A stretch of 64,000 nucleotides of DNA, taken from positions 1 to 64,000 of the forward strand of contig NZ_FOGL01000003.1 in the NCBI RefSeq assembly GCF_900111195.1. Reading direction: 5' to 3'. Both the position numbers and the translations under genes were made by a program. This document shows positions 9,205-18,523 of the stretch, in pieces. The notes beneath the pieces were generated by a model. The model worked only from the letters and a program-made list of their open reading frames with translations. It did no database searches and was not told where the DNA came from. Numbering within the stretch: position 1 is the stretch's first letter; every line of letters begins with the position of its first letter. The stretch comes from Gracilibacillus ureilyticus (GTDB lineage Bacteria; Bacillota; Bacilli; Bacillales; Amphibacillaceae).

Positions 9205-9943
9205 TGGTCTTCCAAAACCCCTGGCTATGCCGGGGGTTCCATAGAGCTTCATGGGGACACAAAAAAGCCTCACTTCAAGGTAAGATATGGTTGGTTTCCC
9301 GACCACCAAATCTCACCAAAGAAGGAGGCATGTCCAATGGAGGGCAAGAATAGTTTAGCACATACACAATGGAGATGTAAGTTTCACATCGTTTTTGCGC
9401 CAAAATATAGAAGACAAATTATCTATGGAAAGTATAAAAGAAGCATTGGAGAAATAATAAGAGAGCTTTGTGAAAGGAAGGGAGTTGAAATACACGAAGC
9501 AAATGCATGTAAAGATCATATTCATATGTTAGTAAGTATCCCACCAAAATTAAGCGTATCTCAATTCATGGGGTACTTAAAGGGCAAAAGTAGTTTAATG
9601 ATTTTTGATCGTCACGCCAATTTAAAGTACAGATATGGTAATCGCAAATTCTGGTGCCAAGGTTACTTTGTCGATACAGTGGGAAGAAACAAAAATCAAA
9701 TTCAAGAATATATAAGAAATCAGCTTAAAGAGGACTATATGAGCGATCAGTTAACCTTATTAGAAGAATTTGATCCGTTTACTGGAGAAAAGAATAAGAA
9801 GAAATAAGAGATTCTTCTAGAATCAGTGAGTGAGTGTGGTGCGGAAGGGAAACCTATTCAGTGGGCCTTTAAGGCCGAGGCCGGTAACAGAGGCTTCTAG
9901 CCGCAGAGCAAACCACCAGTTCACACTGGTGGTTTTGATTATG
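9205..9943 (+). mobile_element. IS200/IS605-family element carrying only tnpA
   Basis: The element holds one Y1 transposase gene flanked by imperfect palindromes: a left hairpin AACCCCTGGC / GCCGGGGGTT at 9216-9238 and a right hairpin AAACCACCAGT / ACTGGTGGTTT at 9910-9936. A further hairpin TGGTTGGT / ACCACCA at 9287-9309 lies just before the tnpA ribosome site and could limit translation, as in IS200. No terminal inverted repeats or target duplication are expected for this family. No tnpB is present. The exact ends are inferred, not proven. Confidence 0.75.
9337..9807 (+). CDS. tnpA: IS200/IS605-family Y1 transposase TnpA
   Basis: A 156-residue HUH single-strand transposase. The HUH metal motif is CKDHIHMLVSIP (H-I-H at about residues 64-66); the catalytic tyrosine is expected in the helix FVDTVGRNKNQIQEYIRNQ (Y about 130). 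The start at 9337 has GGAGG eight bases upstream; the longer frame from 9196 reads through the left-end hairpin and is not credible. Length equals the family norm, and no stop or frameshift is seen, so the gene could be active. Confidence 0.92.
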   Translation: MEGKNSLAHTQWRCKFHIVFAPKYRRQIIYGKYKRSIGEIIRELCERKGVEIHEANACKDHIHMLVSIPPKLSVSQFMGYLKGKSSLMIFDRHANLKYRYGNRKFWCQGYFVDTVGRNKNQIQEYIRNQLKEDYMSDQLTLLEEFDPFTGEKNKKK

Positions 9944-10216
9944 ATCAGGACGAAAACTCGGGAGTCCGAGCTAAAGATTTGGTTGTGAAGTGGAGATCAG
10001 GACGAAAACTCGGGAGTCCGAGCTAAAGATTTGGTTGTGAAGTGGAGATCAGGACGAAAACTCGGGAGTCCGAGCTAAAGATTTGGTTGTGAAGTGGAGA
10101 TCAGGACGAAAACTCGGGAGTCCGAGCTAAAGATTTGGTTGTGAAGCGAAGATCAGGACGAAATCTAGGAAGTGCGAGCCAGAGATTTGGTTGTGAAGCG
10201 GAGATCAGGACGAAAT
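9944..10216 (+). repeat. 52-bp tandem repeat array with an internal hairpin
   Basis: Units start at 9944, 9996, 10048, 10100 and 10152, each exactly 52 bp, with a partial sixth from 10204. The first units are near identical; the fifth has several changes. Each unit begins ATCAGGACGAAA, and the first four contain CTCGG-GAGT-CCGAG, a five-base-pair hairpin, then AAAGATTTGGTTGTGAAG. The array starts about eight bases after the right hairpin of the IS200 element. It is not a CRISPR because the full unit is conserved and no variable spacers exist. No open frame runs through it. Confidence 0.95.
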
Positions 10217-10335
10217 TGTCTCCCTGTAACTCTCCCTTTCAAAAATGTAACTCTTCTTACAAGATGTAAGTAAGTTTTACAAAGAAGGGGAAGCGGAGGC
10301 AGGTATGTATCGGGCTTTATGTAATACTTCAATCA

Positions 10336-10378
10336 GAATCGGGAGCGTACCGTTGGTACGCCTTCTCGGTTCTTTTTT
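10336..10378 (+). terminator. Terminator-like hairpin in the intergenic region
   Basis: Stem GAATCGGGAGCGTACC / GGTACGCCTTCTCGGTTC with one or two bulged bases, loop GTT, then six T. No gene lies directly upstream other than the repeat array, so it may end an unannotated transcript. Confidence 0.7.
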
Positions 10379-10485
10379 ATTGGGTGAAATCCCAGAAAAG
10401 CAGGTGACACAAGGGATTAAAGTCATCCAAGCAAGAGAAAAAGCGTGAAGAAAAGCGTGAGAAAACGCCAGAAGATCCTCTGTTA

Positions 10486-10752
10486 ATCCTTAAACCTTAT
10501 CCCTATTACCTCCATAATTTCTATTCTGTTTTGTAAAACTGAGTTCCATTTTCCAATATTTCATCAAATGATTTTTGCCTGATTTCTGTATGAAATAGCG
10601 GTTTTCTTTGTAAAACTTAGTTAAATTAAAAGGCGAGGTTCCAAGGGTGAAAAAGGGCGTGATGTCAAGTGGAGAAGGGATTGTGGGGGTGAGAGAGTTT
10701 TGTAAAACTAAGTTTAAAAGGCACATAGTAGAGGATAAAGGTTAAGGTAATT
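10486..10752. repeat. MITE-like noncoding block with imperfect inverted ends
   Basis: The left end CCTTAAACCTTATCC (10488-10502) and the right end GGATAAAGGTTAAGG (10733-10747) are imperfect inverted copies (about 13 of 15). Inside, TTTGTAAAACT-N-AGTT occurs three times (about 10530, 10609 and 10699). An open frame on the minus strand exists but shows no family likeness. The block could be a decayed miniature transposable element; no target duplication was established. Confidence 0.4.
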
Positions 10753-10837
10753 AAAAAAGGGTTGCAAATTAATGTGAATCTGGGTTGACTTTTAAATCAC
10801 CGTTAGTTATCATTTATATAATTTAATAAATAATTTG

Positions 10838-11115
10838 ATGACGAGAAAGAGTAGTTATGTTTATCTTATCTACAGAGAGTTGACGATTTGCTGGAAGTCA
10901 ATGTTAAGACCATAATGAAAATCCTCTCCGAGAAGCAAAGTTGAAAGGACTTTTAAACTTTGACGGCATTCTACCGATATCCAGGACACGTATGATAGTA
11001 CGTAGTGAAATGAACTGATAAAAACCACTACTATGGTTTTTTTTATTTTGTTAAAGGAAGATTATATATTTATATATAAACTCGATTCTACGTATGTAGG
11101 GTCGAGTTTTTTTAA
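10838..11115 (+). ncRNA. T-box-like leader of ileS2 with a degenerate T-box
   Basis: Stem I features: AGTA at 10850-10853, TTATG (10855) paired with CATAA (10911), CAGAGAG at 10873, a TGAC/GTCA arm with TTGCTGGAA loop (10881-10900), then GAAA-ATC-CTCTCCGAG, placing an isoleucine specifier ATC at 10921-10923. CAAAGTT/AACTTTG (10936-10962) fits stem III. The expected T-box AGGGTGGTACCGCG is replaced by ATGATAGTACGTAG (10992-11005). Two terminators follow: AAAAACCA/TGGTTTTT (11020-11041) and a 14-bp stem at 11078-11109 with seven T. TACGTAG (10999) can pair with CTACGTA in the second stem, a possible antiterminator. Confidence 0.72.
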
Positions 11116-11131
11116 TTAAAATGAGGTGATA

Positions 11132-14100
11132 ATGTTGAAGGAGTCCAGTGTAGAAAGGGAATTAAGGGTTCGTAAAAAATGGGAAAAAGATGGAACGTTC
11201 GAACGTTCCATATCTAACCGAGAAGGAAGAGAGACCTATGTTTTTTATGAAGGGCCTCCAACTGCAAATGGCTTGCCACATGCAGGTCATGCCCTTGGGA
11301 GAACAATCAAGGACTTTGTAGCGAGGTACAAAACAATGTCTGGTTATCAGGTTTTAAGAAAAGCGGGTTGGGATACACATGGCTTACCTGTGGAATTAGA
11401 AGTTGAAAAACAATTGAATATTCGTGGTAAGGATCAAATTGAGGAGTTCGGAATAGAAAATTTTATTCAGAAATGTAAAGAAAGTGTCTTTGCATATGAA
11501 AATGAATGGAAACAATTTACTGAGGCTCTTGGTTATTGGGTGGATATGGAAGACCCTTATGTAACCTTAAACAACAAGTATATTGAGTCTGTATGGAATA
11601 TCCTATCCATGATACATGAGAAGGATTATTTATATAAAGGACACAGGGTTGTTCCTTATTGTCCACATTGTGAGACTTCACTTAGTTCTCACGAAGTTGC
11701 ACAAGGGTATAAAGATGTTACCGATTTATCCGTTACAGCCAAATTTCGATTACAGGGAACTTCAAAAGAATATCTTTTAGGTTGGACAACTACACCATGG
11801 ACATTACCAGGTAATGTTGCTGTTGCTGTAAACCCTAATATGAATTATGTACGAGTTAGACAAGGATCAGAAATATTTGTTCTTGCAGAGTCTCTGGCTT
11901 CCACTGTTATGAAGGAGGATTATGAGATTTTGGAAGTTATGAAAGGAAAAGACTTAATTGGCGTCTCTTACGAACCGCCTTTTAATTATGTCACAGTAAC
12001 CAAAGGACATGAAGTTCTCGGTGCAGATTTTGTTACTGATACAAGTGGAACTGGTATTGTGCATATAGCACCTGCCCATGGAGAAGATGATTACAAGGCA
12101 ATTCAGGATAATCAATTTGATTATGTGAATGTTGTTGATTCCAAAGGTCGTTATAAGGAATATGTAGCCCCGCTTGCAGGACAATTTGTAAAGAAAAGTG
12201 ACGTAGAAATTATCAAAATGCTATCGAAGCAAAACCTTTTATTTGATAAGCAAAAGTATGAACATAGTTATCCCCATTGTTGGAGATGTGACAGTCCTCT
12301 TCTTTACTATGCCATGGAGGGTTGGTTTATTAAGACAACGGAAGTTAAGGAAAACATGCAATCAAATAACCAAGGGGTTCAATGGTTCCCTTCTCACATG
12401 AAGGATGGAAGGTTTGGAAACTTTTTGGATAACATGGTGGACTGGAATATTGGAAGAAACAGATATTGGGGAACTCCACTAAACGTTTGGATTTGTCAAG
12501 ATTGCAGTAAAGAAAAAGCCCCGCATTCAGTTAAAGAATTAAGAGAGCTTTCTATTGAAGAATTGCCAGAAGATATAGAGTTGCATAAACCATACGTAGA
12601 TAAAGTACATCTAACTTGCTCTTGTGGCGGTACAATGTTTAGAACAAGCGAAGTTATTGATGTATGGTTTGATAGTGGCTCCATGCCATTTGCTCAATAT
12701 CATTATCCATTTGAAAATAAAGATATGTTTAAGAAGCAATTTCCTGCAGATGTGGTCATTGAGGGGGTTGACCAAACAAGAGGATGGTTTTACAGCTTAT
12801 TAGCGGTTTCTACTCTGTTTACAGGACAATCACCTTATAAACGAGTCCTTTCTTTAGGACATATTTTAGATGAAAAGGGACAAAAGATGTCAAAAAGTAA
12901 GGGAAATGCCTTGAACCCTACTGAGCTAATTAATGAGTTTGGTGCAGATTCGTTAAGATGGGCCTTGTTGGCTGATAGTTCTCCATGGAATAATAAACGC
13001 TTTTCCAAAAAGACTGTTAGTCATGCTAAGTCTAAAGTGATTGATACACTTTTGAACGTTTATTCTTTTTACTCCATGTATGCAGAAATTGATCAATTTA
13101 ATCCAGATAGTGACATGGGTGGAACTCAAAAAACTCTCGATAAATGGGTTTTTTCAAGATTAAATACTGTTATTAGGGAAGTTGTCCAAAGTTTAGATGA
13201 TTATGATGTAACAAAAGGGGCAAGATCCATTGCAACGTTTGTTGATGAACTTAGTAATTGGTATGTAAGACGTTCCAGGCAACGATTTTGGAGCAGTGGT
13301 ATGACTGATGATAAAAGGTCAGCATTTAGCACTTTATTTGAGGTCTTAAAGAAGCTCACGCAACTAATGGCTCCTTATACACCTTTTGTTACAGAAGATA
13401 TATACTCAAACTTAGTGAAAGATAGTGTGCATGTATCTGATTACCCTCAACCTGACGAAACGCTTATTGATGAACAATTAGAAAAAGATATGGATGCTGT
13501 CCTACAAATAATAGAGCTAACAAGATCCCTAAGAAATACAGTTGGAATAAAAACCAAACAACCATTAGCTCAATTGGTTGTAGTTCCGATAAAAGAAACC
13601 ACTCTATCTCAGTTGCAAAAGTATTCCTCTATTATAAAAGATGAAATGAATATAAAAGAAGTAAAGTTTAAAAATGATTACCAAGATTTGTTGCAGGTTG
13701 ATTTCAAATTGAATTTCTCAGTAGTTGGGCCAAAGTTAGGTAAATCATTGGGTGAAGTTAAAAATAAAGTTGATGAATTAGACGATAACGAGAAGGATAA
13801 ATTTCTTGAAGATAAAGAAATACAGTTATTATTAAATTCGGGTGATACTATCACACTTAATACGGATGACATACTTATTGAGAAAAAAGGAAAAAATGGT
13901 TTTGAATTGCTGGAAGGGAGTAAATTCATAGTTCTATTAGATACTAATTTGACGCAGGAATTAAAAGAAGAAGGATTAGTAAGGGAGTTTGTTCGGGCTG
14001 TTCAGACATATCGGAAGGAATTAAATCTTCCAGTTGAACTACGAGTAGATCTTTTTGTTCAGACTGATTTACAGCTTCAAAAAGTATTGATTAAATTTGA

Positions 14101-14212
14101 TGAATTAGTGCAAAAAAATCTAATAATTAGTGCAGTTCATTTTGAAAGTAAACCAGATATGGTAAGTTTCAAAGTAGAAGGGTATGAAGTTAAATTATTC
14201 ATTAAATCGTAG
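11132..14212 (+). CDS. ileS: Isoleucyl-tRNA synthetase, type 2 (eukaryote-like, mupirocin-insensitive type)
   Basis: A 1026-residue class I synthetase charging tRNA-Ile. The HIGH box reads HAGH (residues 50-53 after [11 protein letters not shown]), the KMSKS loop is at about 585-589 ([10 protein letters not shown]). CP1 editing-domain motifs [12 protein letters not shown] and [15 protein letters not shown] are present, and zinc-type cysteines occur in [10 protein letters not shown] and [10 protein letters not shown]. Length above 1000 and these variants mark the type 2 group, which resists mupirocin; type 1 enzymes are near 920 residues. The main ileS usually sits next to divIVA, so this is probably a second copy. 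The start at 11132 follows GAGGTGAT closely; TTG at 11135 is possible. An accessory location beside an IS supports acquisition. Confidence 0.93.
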   Translation: MLKESSVERELRVRKKWEKDGTFERSISNREGRETYVFYEGPPTANGLPHAGHALGRTIKDFVARYKTMSGYQVLRKAGWDTHGLPVELEVEKQLNIRGKDQIEEFGIENFIQKCKESVFAYENEWKQFTEALGYWVDMEDPYVTLNNKYIESVWNILSMIHEKDYLYKGHRVVPYCPHCETSLSSHEVAQGYKDVTDLSVTAKFRLQGTSKEYLLGWTTTPWTLPGNVAVAVNPNMNYVRVRQGSEIFVLAESLASTVMKEDYEILEVMKGKDLIGVSYEPPFNYVTVTKGHEVLGADFVTDTSGTGIVHIAPAHGEDDYKAIQDNQFDYVNVVDSKGRYKEYVAPLAGQFVKKSDVEIIKMLSKQNLLFDKQKYEHSYPHCWRCDSPLLYYAMEGWFIKTTEVKENMQSNNQGVQWFPSHMKDGRFGNFLDNMVDWNIGRNRYWGTPLNVWICQDCSKEKAPHSVKELRELSIEELPEDIELHKPYVDKVHLTCSCGGTMFRTSEVIDVWFDSGSMPFAQYHYPFENKDMFKKQFPADVVIEGVDQTRGWFYSLLAVSTLFTGQSPYKRVLSLGHILDEKGQKMSKSKGNALNPTELINEFGADSLRWALLADSSPWNNKRFSKKTVSHAKSKVIDTLLNVYSFYSMYAEIDQFNPDSDMGGTQKTLDKWVFSRLNTVIREVVQSLDDYDVTKGARSIATFVDELSNWYVRRSRQRFWSSGMTDDKRSAFSTLFEVLKKLTQLMAPYTPFVTEDIYSNLVKDSVHVSDYPQPDETLIDEQLEKDMDAVLQIIELTRSLRNTVGIKTKQPLAQLVVVPIKETTLSQLQKYSSIIKDEMNIKEVKFKNDYQDLLQVDFKLNFSVVGPKLGKSLGEVKNKVDELDDNEKDKFLEDKEIQLLLNSGDTITLNTDDILIEKKGKNGFELLEGSKFIVLLDTNLTQELKEEGLVREFVRAVQTYRKELNLPVELRVDLFVQTDLQLQKVLIKFDELVQKNLIISAVHFESKPDMVSFKVEGYEVKLFIKS

Positions 14213-14285
14213 GGAATACTCATAGATGATACATTATATTCTTTGACTGTTCGCCAATTAAAACTTTTTCATTCCTATCAAGATA

Positions 14286-14320
14286 AAAACACCTTGCTTA
14301 AAAAAGTAAGGTGTTTTTTG
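14286..14320 (+). terminator. Terminator of ileS2
   Basis: Stem AAAACACCTTGCTT / AAGTAAGGTGTTTT followed by T run. Confidence 0.9.
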
Positions 14321-14438
14321 CATACGTTAATTGTCATTATACATTTTTTGAAATATAAGTATATTAATATTTACCATATGCTTTATAATCGTTTTCAAGC
14401 ACTATATGTCACCTAAAAGAAAATGAAAGGGGATCTAT

Positions 14439-14574
14439 ATGAATAAATAAAGCTAAGAAATATCATCAAGCCTTTGGTGTGTATGGAATCTGCGTAGAAG
14501 ATAACAAGCTCTTGGTAATACACAAAAACGGTGACCCGTATAAAAACCGCTATGATCTTCCTGGCGGTAGCTTG
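14439..14574 (+). pseudogene. NUDIX hydrolase, broken N-terminal fragment
   Basis: After an ATG at 14439 preceded by AAAGGGGATC, the frame stops at once (TAA at 14448). Shifting by one base gives KYHQAFGVYGICVEDNKLL then VIHKNGDPYKNRYDLPGGSL, the start of a NUDIX fold up to the first residues of the Nudix box. One inserted A near the start explains the shift. The rest of the box (E-x7-REUxEE) is missing because the sequence continues into an ABC transporter gene. So this is a frameshifted and truncated remnant. Confidence 0.75.
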
Positions 14575-15382
14575 GAGTTTAAAAGATGTATCCTTTCAAC
14601 TGGAAAAGGGTTATATTATGGGATTCATCGGTGCTAATGGTGCAGGGAAAACAACAACTATAAAGTCAATTTTGAATATGATTCATTTGGATAGAGGTGA
14701 GATTCATATTTTAGGCAAGAATATGGCCGAACATGAGCTGGAATTGAAACAGGACATCGGGGTAGCAGTTGGCGGTATGAATTTCTATACTAGGAGCAAA
14801 ATTAAGACACTAACCAATACGATTAAGAAGTTCTATAAGAATTGGGATGAGGCGACCTATCGCAACTGTTTAAGAAAATTCAAGTTAGACGAGAACAAAA
14901 GAATCATTGAATTGTCGGAGGGAATGAAGATAAAATACAGCTTATCTCTTGCTCTATCCCACGGGGCGAAGCTTCTTATCCTAGACGAACCGACAAGCGG
15001 ACTGGATCCAGTTGCTAGAGATAATCTGTTGGATATTTTTCAGGACCTTGTAGTAGATGGCGAAATCAGCATTCTTTTCTCCACTCATATTACATCTGAC
15101 TTGGAAAAGTGCGCCGATTTTATTACTTTTATCGAAAATGGACAAATCATTCAAAGTATGGAAAAAGAAGATTTTAAGGAATCCTACCGCCTATTGAACG
15201 GCAACGAAAGCCAGCTCCACCAAGTGAAAGAAAAATTAATTTCCTACAAAACAAACTCATTCGGCTTTACAGGATTGATTCACTTCAGCAATTATGACCC
15301 ATCCGCCAATATTAAAGCAACCGTCCCAACTCTTGAAGAAATTTTGATCTTTTTCGCGAAAAAGGAGGATATGTATGTATAA
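14531..15382 (+). CDS. ABC transporter ATP-binding protein, 5' end lost by fusion to a NUDIX remnant
   Basis: From about 14574 the frame encodes SLKDVSFQLEKGYIMGFIGA, i.e. an ATPase whose first about 15-20 residues are replaced by out-of-frame NUDIX sequence. Walker A GANGAGKTT, a variant signature LSEGMK, Walker B LLILDEPTSGLDP and the switch histidine FSTHI are intact. It resembles the YtrB/BcrA type exporter ATPases that pair with a small permease and a GntR regulator. The GTG at 14531 and the ATG at 14552 have no ribosome site, so expression is doubtful. It overlaps the permease gene by eight bases. Possibly a pseudogene. Confidence 0.7.
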   Translation: MTRIKTAMIFLAVAWSLKDVSFQLEKGYIMGFIGANGAGKTTTIKSILNMIHLDRGEIHILGKNMAEHELELKQDIGVAVGGMNFYTRSKIKTLTNTIKKFYKNWDEATYRNCLRKFKLDENKRIIELSEGMKIKYSLSLALSHGAKLLILDEPTSGLDPVARDNLLDIFQDLVVDGEISILFSTHITSDLEKCADFITFIENGQIIQSMEKEDFKESYRLLNGNESQLHQVKEKLISYKTNSFGFTGLIHFSNYDPSANIKATVPTLEEILIFFAKKEDMYV

Positions 15383-16028
15383 TTTAGTAATGAAAGATCT
15401 GAAATTAGGAATAAACCCCTGGTTTCTAGCGATGCCTTTTTTAATTGGTGCCTTAATGTTTATTCCCGGCTGGATCTATTTATTAGTCCTTCAGTATTTT
15501 TTCTGGATATCGGTACCGAATATCTTTGGTCAATTTAAAGCGCAGAATGATCTGATGCTTACAATGACTTTGCCTGTATCCAGAAAAGACAAGGTGAAGC
15601 CAAGGATAATCGTAATCGTTATCTTGGAATTATTGCATATTTTTGTTGCAATGATCTTTAGTTTGTTCACGATTCGCTTGTACCCGAATGTGGACTATTT
15701 TTTCTTCGCCCCATATATGGGCTTTTGGGGGATATGTTTTGTGATGCTTGCAATCTTCAACATTATCTTTATCCCCATGTATTACAAAACGGCGTATAAA
15801 TATGGTGCTGCACTGATTGCCTCTGTTGTGGCAACATTACTTTTTTCTGGAGTTGTACAATGGTTGGGTATCCAGAATAATTTCGTATTTGATACTTTTA
15901 ATGGTAGTGGTGCTGATGATACGACACTTCAATTATTCATTCTACTTGCTGGAATTACAATATTTGCAGTTTTTACGATTGTAGCCTACAATATAGCCAT
16001 TAAACGATTTGAGAAAGTGGATATTTAA
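15375..16028 (+). CDS. ABC-2 type permease subunit
   Basis: A 217-residue integral membrane protein with about six hydrophobic helices (LAMPFLIGALMFIPGWIYLL, IIVIVILELLHIFVAMIFSL, FFFAPYMGFWGICFVMLAIF, and a last one near 185-208). It starts behind AAAGGAGG and overlaps the ATPase gene; the stop overlaps the GntR start by one base, so three genes are translationally coupled. Function by context: exporter permease of a YtrA/YhcF-type regulated system. The substrate is unknown. Confidence 0.75.
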   Translation: MYNLVMKDLKLGINPWFLAMPFLIGALMFIPGWIYLLVLQYFFWISVPNIFGQFKAQNDLMLTMTLPVSRKDKVKPRIIVIVILELLHIFVAMIFSLFTIRLYPNVDYFFFAPYMGFWGICFVMLAIFNIIFIPMYYKTAYKYGAALIASVVATLLFSGVVQWLGIQNNFVFDTFNGSGADDTTLQLFILLAGITIFAVFTIVAYNIAIKRFEKVDI

Positions 16029-16393
16029 TGAAAATAGATATTTCAAACACCTCTGAAAAACCAATTTATCAGCAACTTTTTGAGCAAATTAGCGCCCAGA
16101 TTCTTATGGGAGAGATAGACCAAGGCTATAACTTACCGCCAATACGACAAGCAGCCAAGGAATTACGTGTTAGTATTATTACAATAAAAAAAGCTTGGGA
16201 AGAACTCGAACGAAAGGGTTTAATTTATACTATAACTGGTAAAGGATGTTTTGTATCCGAACTATCATCCAATGATAAGCTTGAAAAACGTAATGAAATG
16301 ATTAGGAAGCAAATGATTAAAGATGTGTCCTACTATAAATCTTTTGGGCTGACGATAGATGAAATAATTAAACTATTAAAAGAGATAGATTGA
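16028..16393 (+). CDS. GntR-family regulator, YtrA subfamily
   Basis: A 121-residue protein with an N-terminal winged helix-turn-helix (KPIYQQLFEQISAQILMG, then LPPIRQAAKELRVSIITIKK and AWEELERKGLIYTITGKGCFV) and a short C-terminal helix region, the layout of the YtrA subgroup that controls neighbouring ABC exporters. It normally leads such operons; here it is last. If it represses its own operon, the operator should be near the lost 5' end of the ATPase gene. Confidence 0.85.
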   Translation: MKIDISNTSEKPIYQQLFEQISAQILMGEIDQGYNLPPIRQAAKELRVSIITIKKAWEELERKGLIYTITGKGCFVSELSSNDKLEKRNEMIRKQMIKDVSYYKSFGLTIDEIIKLLKEID

Positions 16394-16796
16394 CAGCAAA
16401 TTATATTGTATTCTTTGAGGATGTTGGTGGGGATATATTCCATAGGGCGGCAGACAGTACAGTCCTTGCAAAGGCGGAAATTATCAAGCATTTAAAAAAT
16501 TTAACTTTTCATATTTTAAAAGCTCAGAATTAATCTGAGCTTTTTTCTATGAGTCCACACTGGGCTTGAATGCCACTTGAATAGTGATTAATACTAGAAT
16601 AATTAATTCGTCTGTATATTTATTTTCCTTTTTATAAAACCTGGATAATAGTAATTAAGTGACCTCTATCACATCGAATGTTGTCGAATTTTGTTATTTT
16701 AGATATGGGATGCACTGTTTAGAAAAATACTTGAGACTTAAGTAAGTAAAGAGTAAAGCTGAAGGTCAGCACAATTACCGAAAGGATGAGATAAAG
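16394..16796. other. Intergenic region with possible decayed coding remnant
   Basis: From 16390 a frame without a proper start reads YIVFFEDVGGDIFHRAADST and VLAKAEIIKHLKN before a stop near 16531. It has no recognised family; a C-terminal NUDIX fragment is conceivable given the N-terminal piece at 14439, but this is weak. A terminator lies at 16517-16546. The rest (16550-16790) shows no gene. Confidence 0.4.
16517..16546 (+). terminator. Terminator of the ABC/GntR cassette
   Basis: Stem AAAAGCTCAGA / TCTGAGCTTTT, loop ATTAA, six T. Confidence 0.92.
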
Positions 16797-18122
16797 TTGA
16801 AAGATAGGAATTTAACTGAAATTACTCAAAAGCTGAATTTTACAGTGGTTAAGCGTAGTATTAGCCTAAAATTGATTATTGCCATTATGTTAAGTTTAAT
16901 AGTAAGTTCACCTGTATCAGCTTTTATTAACTCGCTTATCAAGCAATACATACATGGAAATTATGGAGTCTATATCAATGCATTAATTTCATTATTAGTA
17001 ACAACAGTGGTTATTCTGCTATTTGTAAGATTAATCATTATTAAGCCCTTAAACTTGGTTGAAGAGGCAATGCATACAGCTTCGGAAGGAGATCTAACTG
17101 TAACAATACGTCATAATTCAAAAGATGAAATCGGAAGGTTATCCAGCTCTTTCAATGTAATGATAAATAATCTGATTGAATTGATAAATAAAGCTAATCA
17201 TACTGTATTAAAAATAAATGATTACTCAGATCAACTAAGTTTAATATCTGAAGAAAATAGTAAAGCAATCGATCATATTTCCTCCTCTATTCAGAAAGTG
17301 GCTTCAGGGGCTGAAGGGCAGGCACAAAATTCAATAGATTTAGTTTATTCGGCTAAGGAAATATCAAAAAGAATGGACCAGTCTGCTTCGTCTATTCAGA
17401 CTGTTGCGAATACTTCTATTTCAGCAAACAGTAAGGCAAATGCAGGGAATGATTCTGTTAATAAAACTATTTATCAAATGAGAGAAATCCAGGATTCAGT
17501 GAAAAAGACCTCGGACGTTATTCATTCATTAAATATCAAATCAAATAAAATCGAAGAAATTGTTGGAATGATAACCCAAATTGCAGATCAAACAAATTTA
17601 CTCGCATTGAATGCCTCAATCGAGGCTGCTAGAGCCGGAGAACATGGCAAGGGCTTCGCAGTTGTTGCTGAGGAAGTACGAAAACTTGCAGAACAATCTG
17701 GAAGTGCGACAGAGAGTATCCGGGAAATCATTAGAGAAATTCAGACTGTAACAAATGACGCAGTAGAGTCCATGAATCAAGGAAGGAAAATTGTTGAAAA
17801 GGGAATGGAATTAGTAGATCATACGGGTTACAGTTTTAGTGATATATCAAAATATATTGAGGAGATATCCAGGCAATCTCAAGAAGTATCTACGGTTGTC
17901 AAAGAAGTTAATCAAAGGTCATTAAACATGGCCAAAATGATTGAAGAGGCAGCTTCGGTTACTGAGCAGAATTCAGGAAATATTCAAACAATAACTGCAT
18001 CAACGGAAGAACAAAGTGCTTCTATGGAAGAGATAGCTTCATCTATCTCTGAGTTAAATGATATGTCTGATGATTTGAAGGGATACCTTGACAGTTTCAA
18101 AATAGTGGCAGACACAAACTAA
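16797..18122 (+). CDS. Methyl-accepting chemotaxis protein
   Basis: A 441-residue chemoreceptor. Two transmembrane helices (about 24-45 and 58-80) enclose only about 12 external residues, so it has almost no periplasmic-type sensor domain and probably senses membrane or cytoplasmic cues. HAMP follows (about 82-135, [20 protein letters not shown]), then the coiled-coil signalling domain with the conserved tip [20 protein letters not shown] and [20 protein letters not shown], which docks CheA/CheW. Start is TTG at 16797 with AAAGGATGAG upstream. Monocistronic; no clear SigD promoter was found. Confidence 0.92.
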   Translation: MKDRNLTEITQKLNFTVVKRSISLKLIIAIMLSLIVSSPVSAFINSLIKQYIHGNYGVYINALISLLVTTVVILLFVRLIIIKPLNLVEEAMHTASEGDLTVTIRHNSKDEIGRLSSSFNVMINNLIELINKANHTVLKINDYSDQLSLISEENSKAIDHISSSIQKVASGAEGQAQNSIDLVYSAKEISKRMDQSASSIQTVANTSISANSKANAGNDSVNKTIYQMREIQDSVKKTSDVIHSLNIKSNKIEEIVGMITQIADQTNLLALNASIEAARAGEHGKGFAVVAEEVRKLAEQSGSATESIREIIREIQTVTNDAVESMNQGRKIVEKGMELVDHTGYSFSDISKYIEEISRQSQEVSTVVKEVNQRSLNMAKMIEEAASVTEQNSGNIQTITASTEEQSASMEEIASSISELNDMSDDLKGYLDSFKIVADTN

Positions 18123-18523
18123 CCTTAGTGACTGTTCTGGTTCACCAACTGTATTTAAATCCAGTTGAAGAAAAGAAGCATTGATCTCAGCCAGTAATAG
18201 CTTATTAAAGGTAGGATGAATTTTCTAAATTCTATCTCTTCACAGCATAGAATGTAGTGTAAATACTGTTTCGCTCTGCTCTTAAGAAGACAGAGCTTTT
18301 TATTTGTTTGTCCCCAATACAAAAGAAGTGTATCATCTAATTCCCAGGTCCATAAAATATCCAAGTCTTTCTACAAATCACTGGAGGCAGCAATAGTTCC
18401 AAATTCAGATGGACAAAGATAAACTAAACATTGAAATGTTTGACAGTAATTGGATCTTGCTTTAAAGTTAGACATTCCTAACGACTAAGTGTAAATAACA
18501 ATAAAATGGAATGGAGAATTATA
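18123..18523. other. Intergenic region, terminator only
   Basis: Contains a probable terminator at 18272-18305 (GCTCTG / CAGAGC, then TTTTTATTTG) about 150 bases after the chemoreceptor gene. I see no gene, repeat or recognisable leader in the rest. Confidence 0.6.
18272..18305 (+). terminator. Probable terminator after the chemoreceptor gene
   Basis: Stem GCTCTG / CAGAGC with a 12-base loop and five T. Confidence 0.7.

Noticed and set aside
9944-10216. Possible CRISPR array
   Set aside because: The whole 52-bp unit is repeated with no variable spacers and no cas genes nearby.
10490-10726. Minus-strand open frame of 78 codons
   Set aside because: Runs through the MITE-like block, no ribosome site, no family likeness.
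16390-16531. Small gene after the GntR regulator
   Set aside because: Start overlaps the GntR end without a ribosome site and no family was recognised; kept only as a possible remnant.
18155-18364. Minus-strand frame of 69 codons
   Set aside because: Lies over a plus-strand terminator, is AT-driven and has no ribosome site.
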